Of a stretch of 64,000 nucleotides of DNA, positions 43,301-51,012 are shown piece by piece. Position numbers and translations under genes: made by a program. Origin of the DNA: Bacteroidaceae bacterium (GTDB lineage: Bacteria > Bacteroidota > Bacteroidia > Bacteroidales > Bacteroidaceae). Every line of letters begins with the position of its first letter. Position 1 is the first letter of the stretch. The notes under the pieces are model-generated. The model was given only the letters and a program-made list of their open reading frames with translations, ran no database searches and was not told where the DNA came from. The stretch spans positions 30,059-94,058 of the forward strand of contig JAFSRW010000042.1 of the NCBI GenBank assembly GCA_017445925.1, in the 5' to 3' direction.

Positions 43301-44012
43301 TGGTTTTCTGGAGGAGCACAAAGGCTTCGGCAACGGAGCACTCAGACTCTCTGCCTCTGAATTTCTCCATGTCGTAGTGCCATTTGTCGAGAATCTCTTG
43401 CGGTTTCTGACTCTCGTGGCAGAGCAATGCCTTGTGTTTCTGCTCTACAACCGACTCGATATTTACATACGCATTGGGGGTGAAATTTCTGGTTTGCTGC
43501 CCCAGTTCCGCTTCGTAGTAATACAGGTCGCAGTTCCTACCGCTGTGCTTCCATGCATCTAACACCAGTGCCGAACAGTTCCGATGGTCGCGATGCAACT
43601 CTATGGGCCAGTGCGTGAAAACCACGTCGGGTTTCTCCTCCTCAATCACCTGCAGCATTTCCTTATACCGTTCCGCATTTATTTCGGACTGACCGTCGAT
43701 TTGCGTCATCAGACGATACTTTACACCCATCACCTTGCATGCCTCAGCCAGTTCTTTGCGGCGGATGGATGCTGCTTCGTCGAGGCTGGCACCTTTAATG
43801 CCACGCTCGCCAGAGGTCATATACACGCTTACAACCTCGCAACCTTGGTTCTGAAGCAATATCATGGTGCCTCCAGCGCAAGATTCGTTATCATCGGGAT
43901 GCGCACCAATGAACAAAGCTTTCTTGTAGCCCTTATTGAGGGGCGAGTTCTGTGCTTGTCCCATTGTGCAGACGAGGGACAAAACGAATAGAATAATGAA
44001 GGTTCTTTTCAT
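43293..44012 (-). CDS. PIG-L (LmbE) family deacetylase, secreted
   Basis: 239 residues from the ATG at 44012, which gives a good signal peptide (MKRTFIILFVLSLVCTMGQAQ); the frame is open to 44045 but the extra residues spoil it. The zinc motif AHPDD in ALFIGAHPDDNESCAGGT, and the downstream VFTHWPIELHRDHRN His pair, mark the N-acetylglucosaminyl deacetylase/LmbE family. Export to the periplasm suggests action on an acetamido sugar of a glycan or glycoconjugate. It opens the minus-strand catabolic locus. Confidence 0.88.
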   Translation of the reverse strand: MKRTFIILFVLSLVCTMGQAQNSPLNKGYKKALFIGAHPDDNESCAGGTMILLQNQGCEVVSVYMTSGERGIKGASLDEAASIRRKELAEACKVMGVKYRLMTQIDGQSEINAERYKEMLQVIEEEKPDVVFTHWPIELHRDHRNCSALVLDAWKHSGRNCDLYYYEAELGQQTRNFTPNAYVNIESVVEQKHKALLCHESQKPQEILDKWHYDMEKFRGRESECSVAEAFVLLQKTRN

Positions 44013-44042
44013 AATATGTTTGTTTTTTAGGTTTCTTTGCCG

Positions 44043-44050
44043 CAAAAATA
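44043..44050 (-). promoter_or_regulatory. -7 element for the PIG-L deacetylase gene
   Basis: TATTTTTG on the minus strand, about 31 bp before the ATG at 44012. It also argues for that start over 44045, which would precede transcription. No TTTG at -33. Confidence 0.6.
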
Positions 44051-44139
44051 CTTTTTCCTTTCCTATATAGATTAGATTTTCTAATTTAAATATTCTTGCA
44101 AACGTTTGAATTTTTTTTGTAACGATTGCAAAAACAAAA

Positions 44140-44177
44140 AGCCACCGAGATCTGTTTTTAATAAAACCTCGGTGGCT
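44140..44177 (-). terminator. Rho-independent terminator of the 44230-45456 gene
   Basis: AGCCACCGAG and CTCGGTGGCT form a 10-bp perfect stem with an 18-nt loop. On the minus strand it is followed by TTTTTGTTTTT. Confidence 0.85.
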
Positions 44178-44229
44178 AAAGAATTGTAGAGTCAGTCTTT
44201 TTTAATCAGACCGTTTTAGTGTTACATGT

Positions 44230-45456
44230 TTAATCCTCGTCGGTACCATCAGAGTCCTGAGCGGTGATGGTGAACCAGAGGTTGCCACCACGATAGACCA
44301 TAAGGCGATGCTCTGCCTCTACGTTCAGACCCGTGAACGAGGCACCGTTGGCATTGTGGCTGGTGGGGTTAATGGCGTCTCCGGTTCCGTCAACCTTTGC
44401 CGTAAAGGCCACGTCACCCAGATTAGTGCCGCTGACAGCTACTGTGGTAATAGGTGCCGTAGCAGTGACGCTGCCACCTGCAATGCTCTGGCTTACACCA
44501 TTGATACTTGCTGTGGTATTAAAGGAAGGCTCGCCAGGCTCAACGCCGCCACCGCCACCGCTGGGAGTAACATCTTCGGTCGTGCCGGTGCCTCCAGCTC
44601 CAGCATTGTTGAGATAAAACTCCGACTCCATGTCGATTTCGTAAGTGGCGTAGCTCTTCTCCACAGCCTCAGACAGACTGCAAAGGTCGCTGCCAAAACC
44701 AGCCTCATTGAGCACGAGCTGACAGTTGCTGCGGAACCAGCTACCACTTTTGTCCTTGCGACTGACGATGATGCCAGCAGCTACCACATCGCCACCACGG
44801 CCCAGCACGAAGTTAAAGTGATCGGTGTCGAACTCGAAGGTCGAGAAGTTCAGCTGATTTTTCCAGTTGCTGCAAGGGAATTCACCCTGGCTGTTCACAA
44901 TCTCGGTAGTCATGGGAGCACCGCTGCCGTCGGCATTGCGTGGGTTAAGTAAGATGCGCGCATAGTTCACTTCATACTTACCCTCACGTTTCTGAACAGT
45001 TACGAAAGTCACTTGGTCGCCACGCTGCAATCCCCAAGAATTGACGAAGTCGGCGTATGTACGGCTGGGAGTGTTGACATACGCCTTGTGGCCGCCTTCT
45101 GCATCAATGCCCACAGAGACCTCGGGCAGATGTCCCTGTGAAATGATAGCAGCAAAGGGGGACCACTTTTCACTCTGAAGCGGCATAAACTGATAGAACT
45201 GGTTCATGCTCTGACCCAAGCTCTGTAGCGTAGCCGCGCGCTCACGAAGGTAACGCAGGTTCACCGAGCGGAAGCGGTTGGCGCACTTACGGCCATTGCT
45301 GAAACCTTCGAAAGAATGGCAGCAGATTTCCTTCAACTTGGCGTAGGAAATGCCCACAACCTTAATCAAGATTCTCTGCAATGTCTGTGCAGTGGTCTTG
45401 GGATTTTTCACTTGACGGTTCGTGGAACCATCGATTGTTAATTGTACTGTTTTCAT
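44230..45456 (-). CDS. Hypothetical protein with Gly-rich linker and C-terminal beta domain
   Basis: 408 residues, no signal peptide, not recognised. The first ~95 residues are basic and helical (QNLQRILIKVV-like stretch, LRERAATLQSLGQSMNQFYQFM), residues ~100-300 are mixed alpha/beta, a GGGGGVEPGEP linker follows at ~310, and the last ~90 residues are Thr/Ala/Ser-rich strands (SINGVSQSIAGGSVTATAP) resembling an Ig/IPT-like repeat; the end is acidic (DSDGTDED). It has its own terminator and a predicted leader of about 280 nt containing a long hairpin, so it is likely a single-gene unit under RNA-level or regulator control. Codon use is not as AT-rich as in the next genes. Confidence 0.6.
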   Translation of the reverse strand: MKTVQLTIDGSTNRQVKNPKTTAQTLQRILIKVVGISYAKLKEICCHSFEGFSNGRKCANRFRSVNLRYLRERAATLQSLGQSMNQFYQFMPLQSEKWSPFAAIISQGHLPEVSVGIDAEGGHKAYVNTPSRTYADFVNSWGLQRGDQVTFVTVQKREGKYEVNYARILLNPRNADGSGAPMTTEIVNSQGEFPCSNWKNQLNFSTFEFDTDHFNFVLGRGGDVVAAGIIVSRKDKSGSWFRSNCQLVLNEAGFGSDLCSLSEAVEKSYATYEIDMESEFYLNNAGAGGTGTTEDVTPSGGGGGVEPGEPSFNTTASINGVSQSIAGGSVTATAPITTVAVSGTNLGDVAFTAKVDGTGDAINPTSHNANGASFTGLNVEAEHRLMVYRGGNLWFTITAQDSDGTDED

Positions 45457-45559
45457 TGTGTTTAAAATTTGAAGTTAAACATAAACCGAACCATTAAAGG
45501 CCGAAGTTGATAAAAGTATTTATAGATTCCTTATGTTTCTTTTGAGCTTTCTGTATAGA

Positions 45560-45627
45560 TTCTCTATAACTTCTCTATAAAGTTTCTATACCATGGAATA
45601 GGGTTCTTATAGAGTTTTTATAGAGAA
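45560..45627 (-). promoter_or_regulatory. Long imperfect hairpin made of repeated CTCTATA units in the 5' leader of the 44230-45456 gene
   Basis: The left arm (45560-45582) carries two TTCTCTATAA units and the right arm (45606-45627) two TATAGAG units; about 20 of 22 positions can pair around a 23-nt loop. Extra single units flank both arms at ~10-11-bp spacing. It could be an RNA switch or a phased protein-binding array. No known family was recognised. Confidence 0.5.
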
Positions 45628-45739
45628 TTTGTAGAGTTTTTACTTAGATCTTACTGAGAACATACTTTATTATCATTTAGGTTTTGACTTGGCTGGCATG
45701 AGCCTTGCCCCAGAGTCGTCTTATTCGTGATTCTGGTGG

Positions 45740-45771
45740 CAAAGGTAAGGTGGTTTCCTGACTCCACCCAA
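45740..45771 (-). promoter_or_regulatory. Promoter for the 44230-45456 gene
   Basis: On the minus strand, TTG (45769-45771), a 21-bp spacer, then TACCTTTG (45740-45747). The predicted leader of about 280 nt is unusually long for this genome. Confidence 0.6.
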
Positions 45772-45873
45772 CGATTGGAAAAAACACAGTGGATGTGTGG
45801 AAAAAAAAGTGAAGGCTCCACGTCGAGTCTTCACTGTTGTATGTTATTCAGAGAAAATGCCGTCTGGCTGGCC

Positions 45874-46827
45874 TTATAGATAAAATTCGTTCATACGTTT
45901 TCTGGCCTTCCTTAAGTAGGTAAAATAATCGGAATTGTGGAAATTGTAGCCAATATCTTGGAAAGCATACAAAAGCTGTTGGAGCGGCTTGTTCGATTTT
46001 GCATCTTTCGATGGAAGAAAATCGAAATTTATCTCGTTCAACTTCTTGTCTGTGAATTCCTTTTCCTTGTCTTCATAAAGTTTGGCAACGTTATTAAATG
46101 TCTTGTCGGTGAATGCTGTCTCATCCTTTAAAACACTCTTTCGCACATACTCACTAAAAGGTTGACGCGCATTGGTCTTCATAATGCCAATACGCCTAAA
46201 ATAATAATGTACTAATAGACAGAATTCATGAAGTTTGAAATCGTGACCGTACAGTTTACATTTATCGCTATCGCCAAAGTAGCCGGCTATTATCTCCATA
46301 AAGCAATCCGATAAACATCCTTCGTCAATTGGCTCATAGAAAAGCGCATTCTCTGAGGGGGGGCCACTAGCATTATTGCGACTAAGTTCGCGGTTGGAAT
46401 GATACAATTCATCGATTTGTTCTTTTAATTCCCCCAATGAAGCTATTGCAACTGTGTACAATTTGGTGCCGTCTTTCCCTACATTGATAGTGCCCGACGG
46501 TTTCATCACAAAACCTGTTGCTCCTCCTCTTTGGACTATCTTGCCACCTCTGGCAAGTCGTCTGAGTTGTTGCATTTCGCGCACCGAAATCGTTCCAATT
46601 CTCTTTTTCCCTGTCCCTGCCACCGCCATTCTTATCGGCACATCTATCAGCGACACCGCAAACCTATCCCTCGGAATCGCGTTTATCTGCCCCGCTGTCA
46701 GCCTCTGCATCAAAATAGGCACGTTATCATTAGGCAGAAATGCAGTCCTTCCTGCCAACGTCACCTTAGTTCCCAATAAGCGGGAATGTGAAAGGCCTCC
46801 CGCAGGGCCACCTATAAAGTTTGCCAT
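45874..46827 (-). CDS. Hypothetical protein, possible two-part fusion
   Basis: 317 residues, no signal peptide, not recognised. The first ~130 residues are basic and rich in Gly/Arg/Thr (IGGPAGGLSHSRLLGTKVTLAGRTAFL, RRLARGGKIVQRGGATGFVMKPSG). The rest, from ~145, is acidic to neutral and helical with a conserved-looking block HDFKLHEFCLLVHYYFRRIGIM and a Tyr-rich end. The change in composition suggests two joined modules. A -7 element lies just upstream, so it can be expressed alone. It is the first unknown gene of the accessory run 45.9-51.7 kb and is followed upstream on the same strand by another unknown gene. Confidence 0.55.
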   Translation of the reverse strand: MANFIGGPAGGLSHSRLLGTKVTLAGRTAFLPNDNVPILMQRLTAGQINAIPRDRFAVSLIDVPIRMAVAGTGKKRIGTISVREMQQLRRLARGGKIVQRGGATGFVMKPSGTINVGKDGTKLYTVAIASLGELKEQIDELYHSNRELSRNNASGPPSENALFYEPIDEGCLSDCFMEIIAGYFGDSDKCKLYGHDFKLHEFCLLVHYYFRRIGIMKTNARQPFSEYVRKSVLKDETAFTDKTFNNVAKLYEDKEKEFTDKKLNEINFDFLPSKDAKSNKPLQQLLYAFQDIGYNFHNSDYFTYLRKARKRMNEFYL

Positions 46828-46849
46828 AACATTTTCTGCTTATCAATGG

Positions 46850-46857
46850 CAAATATA
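46850..46857 (-). promoter_or_regulatory. -7 element for the 45874-46827 gene
   Basis: TATATTTG on the minus strand, 22 bp before the start codon. The -33 region is poor. Confidence 0.5.
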
Positions 46858-46928
46858 CACAGAAAATCCGATAATGCTACACATCTTGAAAAGATTTCGA
46901 TTACAACCGTAGATGTTTTAGCACTTTT

Positions 46929-47564
46929 TCATATTTTCTCTGCTTTTATCCGATGATATGCCTCCACAACCTCGCGCATCGACATGATATACATTCTCAG
47001 TTTCCTGCCGTTCAACGGAGTTCTTTTGCCGTCCATCCAACTGAGTTCCTGAAATTCCATGCAGAATGTCTTATAGTCTATCTTTCCTTGCTGATACCAC
47101 AATAGCACATCGGCATAGACGGAGAAATACAGGTTGCAGAACGGTTTGAAAAAGATGAAGTGCTCATCGTCCTCATACACCATCTTGCAGAACCGCTCTA
47201 CGACGGTTGGCACAAACTGCTCGTCAGCATATTCCTCCACCAACTTCTTGTACTCCAAATAAGTGTCGATGGAATCGTCTATACTTTCATCCTTATTGTG
47301 CAGGAAGTCAGATGGTGAGGAATGAAAGATGGTTATCTGATTCATGATGTCTGCCGTTCGTTCCGCCTGCTGATAGGTCGTGCGCTCTTTACAGAATGCT
47401 AGCTCTCTATGAAGCATCGCCAAATGATATTTCGCATATACATGCGTCAACTTACATGCCAAAGTCACATCCTGCGCACGATGTTGGTAACGTTCAGACA
47501 ATCCCAGTTGTAGTTTCAGGTGAGTAAACGTTTCTTCTGAGAAATAGTTGTTTAGTGGTTTCAT
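46929..47564 (-). CDS. Hypothetical alpha-helical protein
   Basis: 211 residues, cytoplasmic by composition, not recognised. It is rich in helices and in Tyr/His/Phe/Glu (YQHRAQDVTLACKLTHVYAKYH, FKPFCNLYFSVYADVLLWYQ) and ends with MREVVEAYHRIKAEKI. It lies 22 bp downstream of the zinc-ribbon nuclease gene on the same strand, so the two are very likely co-transcribed and may work together. Confidence 0.6.
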   Translation of the reverse strand: MKPLNNYFSEETFTHLKLQLGLSERYQHRAQDVTLACKLTHVYAKYHLAMLHRELAFCKERTTYQQAERTADIMNQITIFHSSPSDFLHNKDESIDDSIDTYLEYKKLVEEYADEQFVPTVVERFCKMVYEDDEHFIFFKPFCNLYFSVYADVLLWYQQGKIDYKTFCMEFQELSWMDGKRTPLNGRKLRMYIMSMREVVEAYHRIKAEKI

Positions 47565-47586
47565 TTCACGACTGCATTTCTAACAA

Positions 47587-49554
47587 CTATTTGTGACATT
47601 TTGGACATTTATGCCCTTTCGTTCTCTTATATATGGAAACTTCCCATTCATATCCGCAATGATGACATTTCCAATACGCTCGATAATGAGATCCAGCAGA
47701 ATAGTCATTGGGCGTACCCTCGTTTTTTGAATAATCCCAGTCCTTAATCAAATGGGGATGGGTATCTGCGAAAGCTCCCTTTAATTCTATGATTCTTTTA
47801 CGTTGAGAAAGAATTCTTTGTTTATCTGCACATTGGTTGCAACCACGACCCTTTGCTCTTGCATCCATTGTTGCCTGCCAAGAATGGCCACAAGTTCTGC
47901 ATATCCAACATACCTTCTTCCCACAATGTGGAGGAAGCATTTTGGGGTCTAACCCTCCATTCCTAACGTAATCCCATTCTTTCAACAATTGTGGATAATT
48001 ATCTGCGAATGAACCCTTTAATGCTACGATTCTTTTGTGTTTGGAAAGAGTTCTTTGCTTATCTGCACATTTGGGACATCCTTCCCCCTTATTACGATGA
48101 CCTACTCCAACTTTCCAATGGTGACCACATGTACTGCATACCCACCATACTCTTTTGCCGTTATTAACAGTTATTCTATCAGGCGTGAGGTCTCCATTTC
48201 TATCATAATCCCATTCTTTTACAAGTTCTGGATTTTGAGATAGCAAGTCATTCTCTCCAGGGGATAAAATAATCCCTGCACAATATGGGCAACCATGCCC
48301 CATTAAGCGAGTGTTAACTTGTGCCTTCCACGAATGTCCTTTTTCACATTTCCAGTAAAACTTCTTTTGACTTGTACAAGGTATATATTCTGGCTTAATG
48401 TCACCATTCTTTTCATAATCCCACTGTTTGGCCACTTCGGGGATTCGGGCTACTATGCTATTTTCTTTTTCTGATTGTATGTAAAGTGCATATATTTGAT
48501 TTCTATCTCTTTCAATATCAATGTCTAATTGATTAATGTATTCTTCTTTGCCACATATTTTAAGTATCTCATATATAACCCATTTTAGGTAAGTGTGGTC
48601 ACTCTGATATTTTACATAAATAACACCATTAGATACTTTGTCGTAATCACCTTCTTTTATCCTTATCAGCCTTATACCATTATCTGCTAAAAGCTGGTTC
48701 TTCTTATTTTCTCTATTTTGAGACTTCACTGTAGAATGGTAATAGGCACCATCATACTCTATAGCAGTATTCCATTCTTTGTCGTCTAAAAATATGTCTA
48801 TCTCCTCCCCTTTGAATATATACCTATTTTGTGCTTTTGTCACTTTCCTCAGATAAAAATATATTGCTTGCTCAGGAAACGAAGTCCCCCATTCCTTTTT
48901 ACAATATGGACAGCCAATATTTAGTCTTGCACGAACACTAACATATGCAGGCCAATGATGACCTTTGTGACAAACCCAATTAACTCGTTTATGAAGGTGC
49001 GCTGTTACATTATATGGAGTCAATTCTCCATTTTCCTCATAATCCCATTCATCTGCTAATTGAGGGTGAGTCTCAACAAGTGGTTTGTCACCAAATCTCA
49101 TTAATGACTTCTCTCTGTATGAGCATTTTTTACAACTAAACTTGGCTTTTGAGTGCGAAACGACCATGCTTTTCCACTCATAACCGCAAACATGACATTT
49201 CCAATATACCTCAATATTTGATCCCGCAGTAACTTGAGTAGGCAAAAGCTCACCATTCTTTTCGTAATCCCAATTTTTTGCTCTTTCTGGAAAATTATCT
49301 GCAAAACTTCCTTTCTCTTTAATTCTATTAGCGTTCACGTTCTTTAAATTACAAATTGGGCATTTAGACCCTTGAAGTATTCTGGCATGAGGAGATGCTT
49401 GCCAACTATGTCCGCACACAGAACACTTCCACCATACTTTATAAGAACTTCCTGCAGTTAGAGTGCTTGGATTATAGTCTTTGTTTTTCTCATAATTCCA
49501 CTCTTTCATATAGTCGTCATATTTGATAATTGGTAAATGCTTTTTGTATTTCAT
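47587..49554 (-). CDS. Seven-zinc-ribbon protein with an internal PD-(D/E)XK (Vsr-like) nuclease domain
   Basis: 655 residues made of seven ~55-residue repeats of the DUF4379 (treble-clef/zinc-ribbon) kind: EWDY..NG.L.P..(V/I)T, then W(K/V)C..CGH.W, then CP.C. Repeats 1-3 (Cys44-Cys68, Cys120-Cys144, Cys195-Cys218) and 4-7 (Cys403-Cys425, Cys473-Cys496, Cys552-Cys575, Cys630-Cys653) flank a domain at ~224-340 with SFPEQAIYFYL, EEIDIFL (Asp253), NTAIEYDGAYYH (Glu266, Asp268) and GIRLIRIKEGDYD, the pattern of Vsr-like or homing-type nucleases. Repeats 3 and 4 replace the second Cys by the CxKGH form. The DNA is clearly AT-richer than the flanking metabolic genes. Probably a sequence- or structure-specific DNA/RNA-binding nuclease; target unknown. 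Confidence 0.8.
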   Translation of the reverse strand: MKYKKHLPIIKYDDYMKEWNYEKNKDYNPSTLTAGSSYKVWWKCSVCGHSWQASPHARILQGSKCPICNLKNVNANRIKEKGSFADNFPERAKNWDYEKNGELLPTQVTAGSNIEVYWKCHVCGYEWKSMVVSHSKAKFSCKKCSYREKSLMRFGDKPLVETHPQLADEWDYEENGELTPYNVTAHLHKRVNWVCHKGHHWPAYVSVRARLNIGCPYCKKEWGTSFPEQAIYFYLRKVTKAQNRYIFKGEEIDIFLDDKEWNTAIEYDGAYYHSTVKSQNRENKKNQLLADNGIRLIRIKEGDYDKVSNGVIYVKYQSDHTYLKWVIYEILKICGKEEYINQLDIDIERDRNQIYALYIQSEKENSIVARIPEVAKQWDYEKNGDIKPEYIPCTSQKKFYWKCEKGHSWKAQVNTRLMGHGCPYCAGIILSPGENDLLSQNPELVKEWDYDRNGDLTPDRITVNNGKRVWWVCSTCGHHWKVGVGHRNKGEGCPKCADKQRTLSKHKRIVALKGSFADNYPQLLKEWDYVRNGGLDPKMLPPHCGKKVCWICRTCGHSWQATMDARAKGRGCNQCADKQRILSQRKRIIELKGAFADTHPHLIKDWDYSKNEGTPNDYSAGSHYRAYWKCHHCGYEWEVSIYKRTKGHKCPKCHK

Positions 49555-49634
49555 GTGTTCTATCTTATTTTTTGATGTTTAGGACATCTGTTTGTGGTTT
49601 AGTTCCATGTGAGTACAAGTAGAATCCAGCCAGC

Positions 49635-49693
49635 CAGTCGTTCTAACGGCACTATAGGTAGAGGACTAGTCGTTCTTAAAATTAGAACGACTG
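49635..49693. repeat. Repeated CAGTCGTTCT with a perfect inverted copy (hairpin)
   Basis: AGTCGTTCT occurs at 49636-49644 and 49668-49676, and its inverse AGAACGACT at 49684-49692. The last two form a 9-bp hairpin with a 7-nt loop. It lies between the zinc-ribbon nuclease gene and the DUF5677-like gene. No T-run follows, so a simple terminator is unlikely. Confidence 0.6.
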
Positions 49694-49760
49694 ACATATT
49701 TCTTTGCTTCACTGAAGCTACGTTCGTAATTCCAAATAGTAGGGTTCTGTCGCATAACTA

Positions 49761-50663
49761 TTAAAGGTTGTTGTCCTGTTTAGTCTGTATAATTCGGTTT
49801 AAAATATTATTAATGTGGCTCTCTTCTTGATTATAGAATGAGTGGTATGAATCTTTATATTTACAGAAATCTGTCATGAAACGGCCAAGATATATACATG
49901 TACCTTCTAGGATTTCCTTCATGAATAGGTATCCATCTCTGTCATAATACATTTCTTCAAAGTGTTTTACACCAATGAAACTTGGATGAGAATGGGCAGA
50001 ATAATATGAATATATATAGCTAGAGCCAGATAGTTCTATCCCCATAGCGCTATCGCTAAAATCTAAAGATCGAAATGCGGTAATGTTGTCACAGTGTTTG
50101 CAATGCTCAAACATAAAGCCTTTCAATGCAGGAGTATTGTTATTCATGCTATTCTCTATAGTATCAATAATAGATGGTGATAAAGCAAGTTTATCAAATA
50201 GTTCTCGAATTTTAATTCTTAGAGTTTTGTTTTCAACTTTAGCAAATTCCTTCTCATCTTGATATTTCTTGTTCAGTTCTTTATTTGGTATTCGAATCAG
50301 ATTGTTATATCCTCTTATTTTCCATAGGTTAAACAGCAGTTCCCGCTCCAGGTCATTTCTTGAAGATACAAATATACACCTGAATAGAAAAAGAAGTTCA
50401 TACATGCTTCTTAGTACAGGATATATGGTCGACGGATCTGGTATGATACCCTTTTGCGTTGGGGTTATGACAATACCTTGACTCATTAGTCCAATAGACT
50501 TTGCCTTAAAAATCATCATGCGATACATATTTATTGCCGTTCGTTCGCTCTCTGTCAATGGGCTTCTTAGGCTGGCATACCATTCAACATAAATGTCAAA
50601 CATAATTTTAGAAAACTCATCGACAGTTTGTTTCAAATCTTCAATTGTTATTGTTTTATCCAT
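49761..50663 (-). CDS. DUF5677-like hypothetical protein
   Basis: 300 residues, cytoplasmic, mostly alpha-helical, AT-rich. The region PVLRSMYELLFLFRCIFVSSRNDLERELLFNLWKIRGYN and the later YYSAHSHPSF resemble the DUF5677 family (repeated helices with a conserved S.xxHxS motif), whose role is unknown although members are frequent in accessory and defence-like regions. It has a -7 element about 115 bp upstream and stands 206 bp before the zinc-ribbon nuclease gene on the same strand. Confidence 0.6.
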   Translation of the reverse strand: MDKTITIEDLKQTVDEFSKIMFDIYVEWYASLRSPLTESERTAINMYRMMIFKAKSIGLMSQGIVITPTQKGIIPDPSTIYPVLRSMYELLFLFRCIFVSSRNDLERELLFNLWKIRGYNNLIRIPNKELNKKYQDEKEFAKVENKTLRIKIRELFDKLALSPSIIDTIENSMNNNTPALKGFMFEHCKHCDNITAFRSLDFSDSAMGIELSGSSYIYSYYSAHSHPSFIGVKHFEEMYYDRDGYLFMKEILEGTCIYLGRFMTDFCKYKDSYHSFYNQEESHINNILNRIIQTKQDNNL

Positions 50664-51012
50664 ATTACTAAAGTTTTTAAATATTGTTAATGTACATGCA
50701 AAACTTGTTCACAGCCGAAACGTAGAAACATGACGACAAACGTACCACTACAGCTGACTTTTGCAACAGTTGCGGTGCAAATATAAAGAAAAAAAAGGAA
50801 ACAACAAAATCGCCTCGCGTGTGCGCGTAGCCTTGCGTTATTTCGCGCTCGCGTTGGAGATTACTTGACTGTGTACAAAAAATTATAATTATTTAACAAG
50901 AAATCGGATTTTTTATCCGCAAGTCCGAAAAAACACATAACATTGTAGTAACGTGGGGAATGCTCTTTGATTATACCATAATGAGTATTTCTAACCTTTA
51001 AAGATATTACAA
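50664..51012. other. 349-bp intergenic region with promoter and CpG-dense segment
   Basis: It carries the -7 element at 50778-50785 for the DUF5677-like gene, a CG-dinucleotide-rich segment at 50812-50856 (CTCGCGTGTGCGCG ... CGCGCTCGCG) in otherwise AT-rich DNA, and a weak CGGAT/ATCCG hairpin near 50905-50920 that may terminate the upstream gene. No ORF is credible. Confidence 0.55.
50778..50785 (-). promoter_or_regulatory. -7 element for the DUF5677-like gene
   Basis: TATATTTG on the minus strand; predicted leader about 108 nt. No TTTG at -33. Confidence 0.5.

Larger units (their letters stand above)
45457..45873. other. 417-bp intergenic region with long hairpin and promoter
   Basis: It holds no gene. 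It contains an imperfect 22-bp inverted repeat built from TTCTCTATAA-type units (45560-45627) and a minus-strand promoter (45740-45771). Downstream of the 45874 gene is T/A-rich DNA with a CCACGTCGAGTCTTCACT segment of unknown role. Confidence 0.7.

Noticed and set aside
49668-49692. Rho-independent terminator of the DUF5677-like gene
   Set aside because: The stem is AT-containing with no T-run on the minus strand, and a third copy of the motif lies outside the hairpin.
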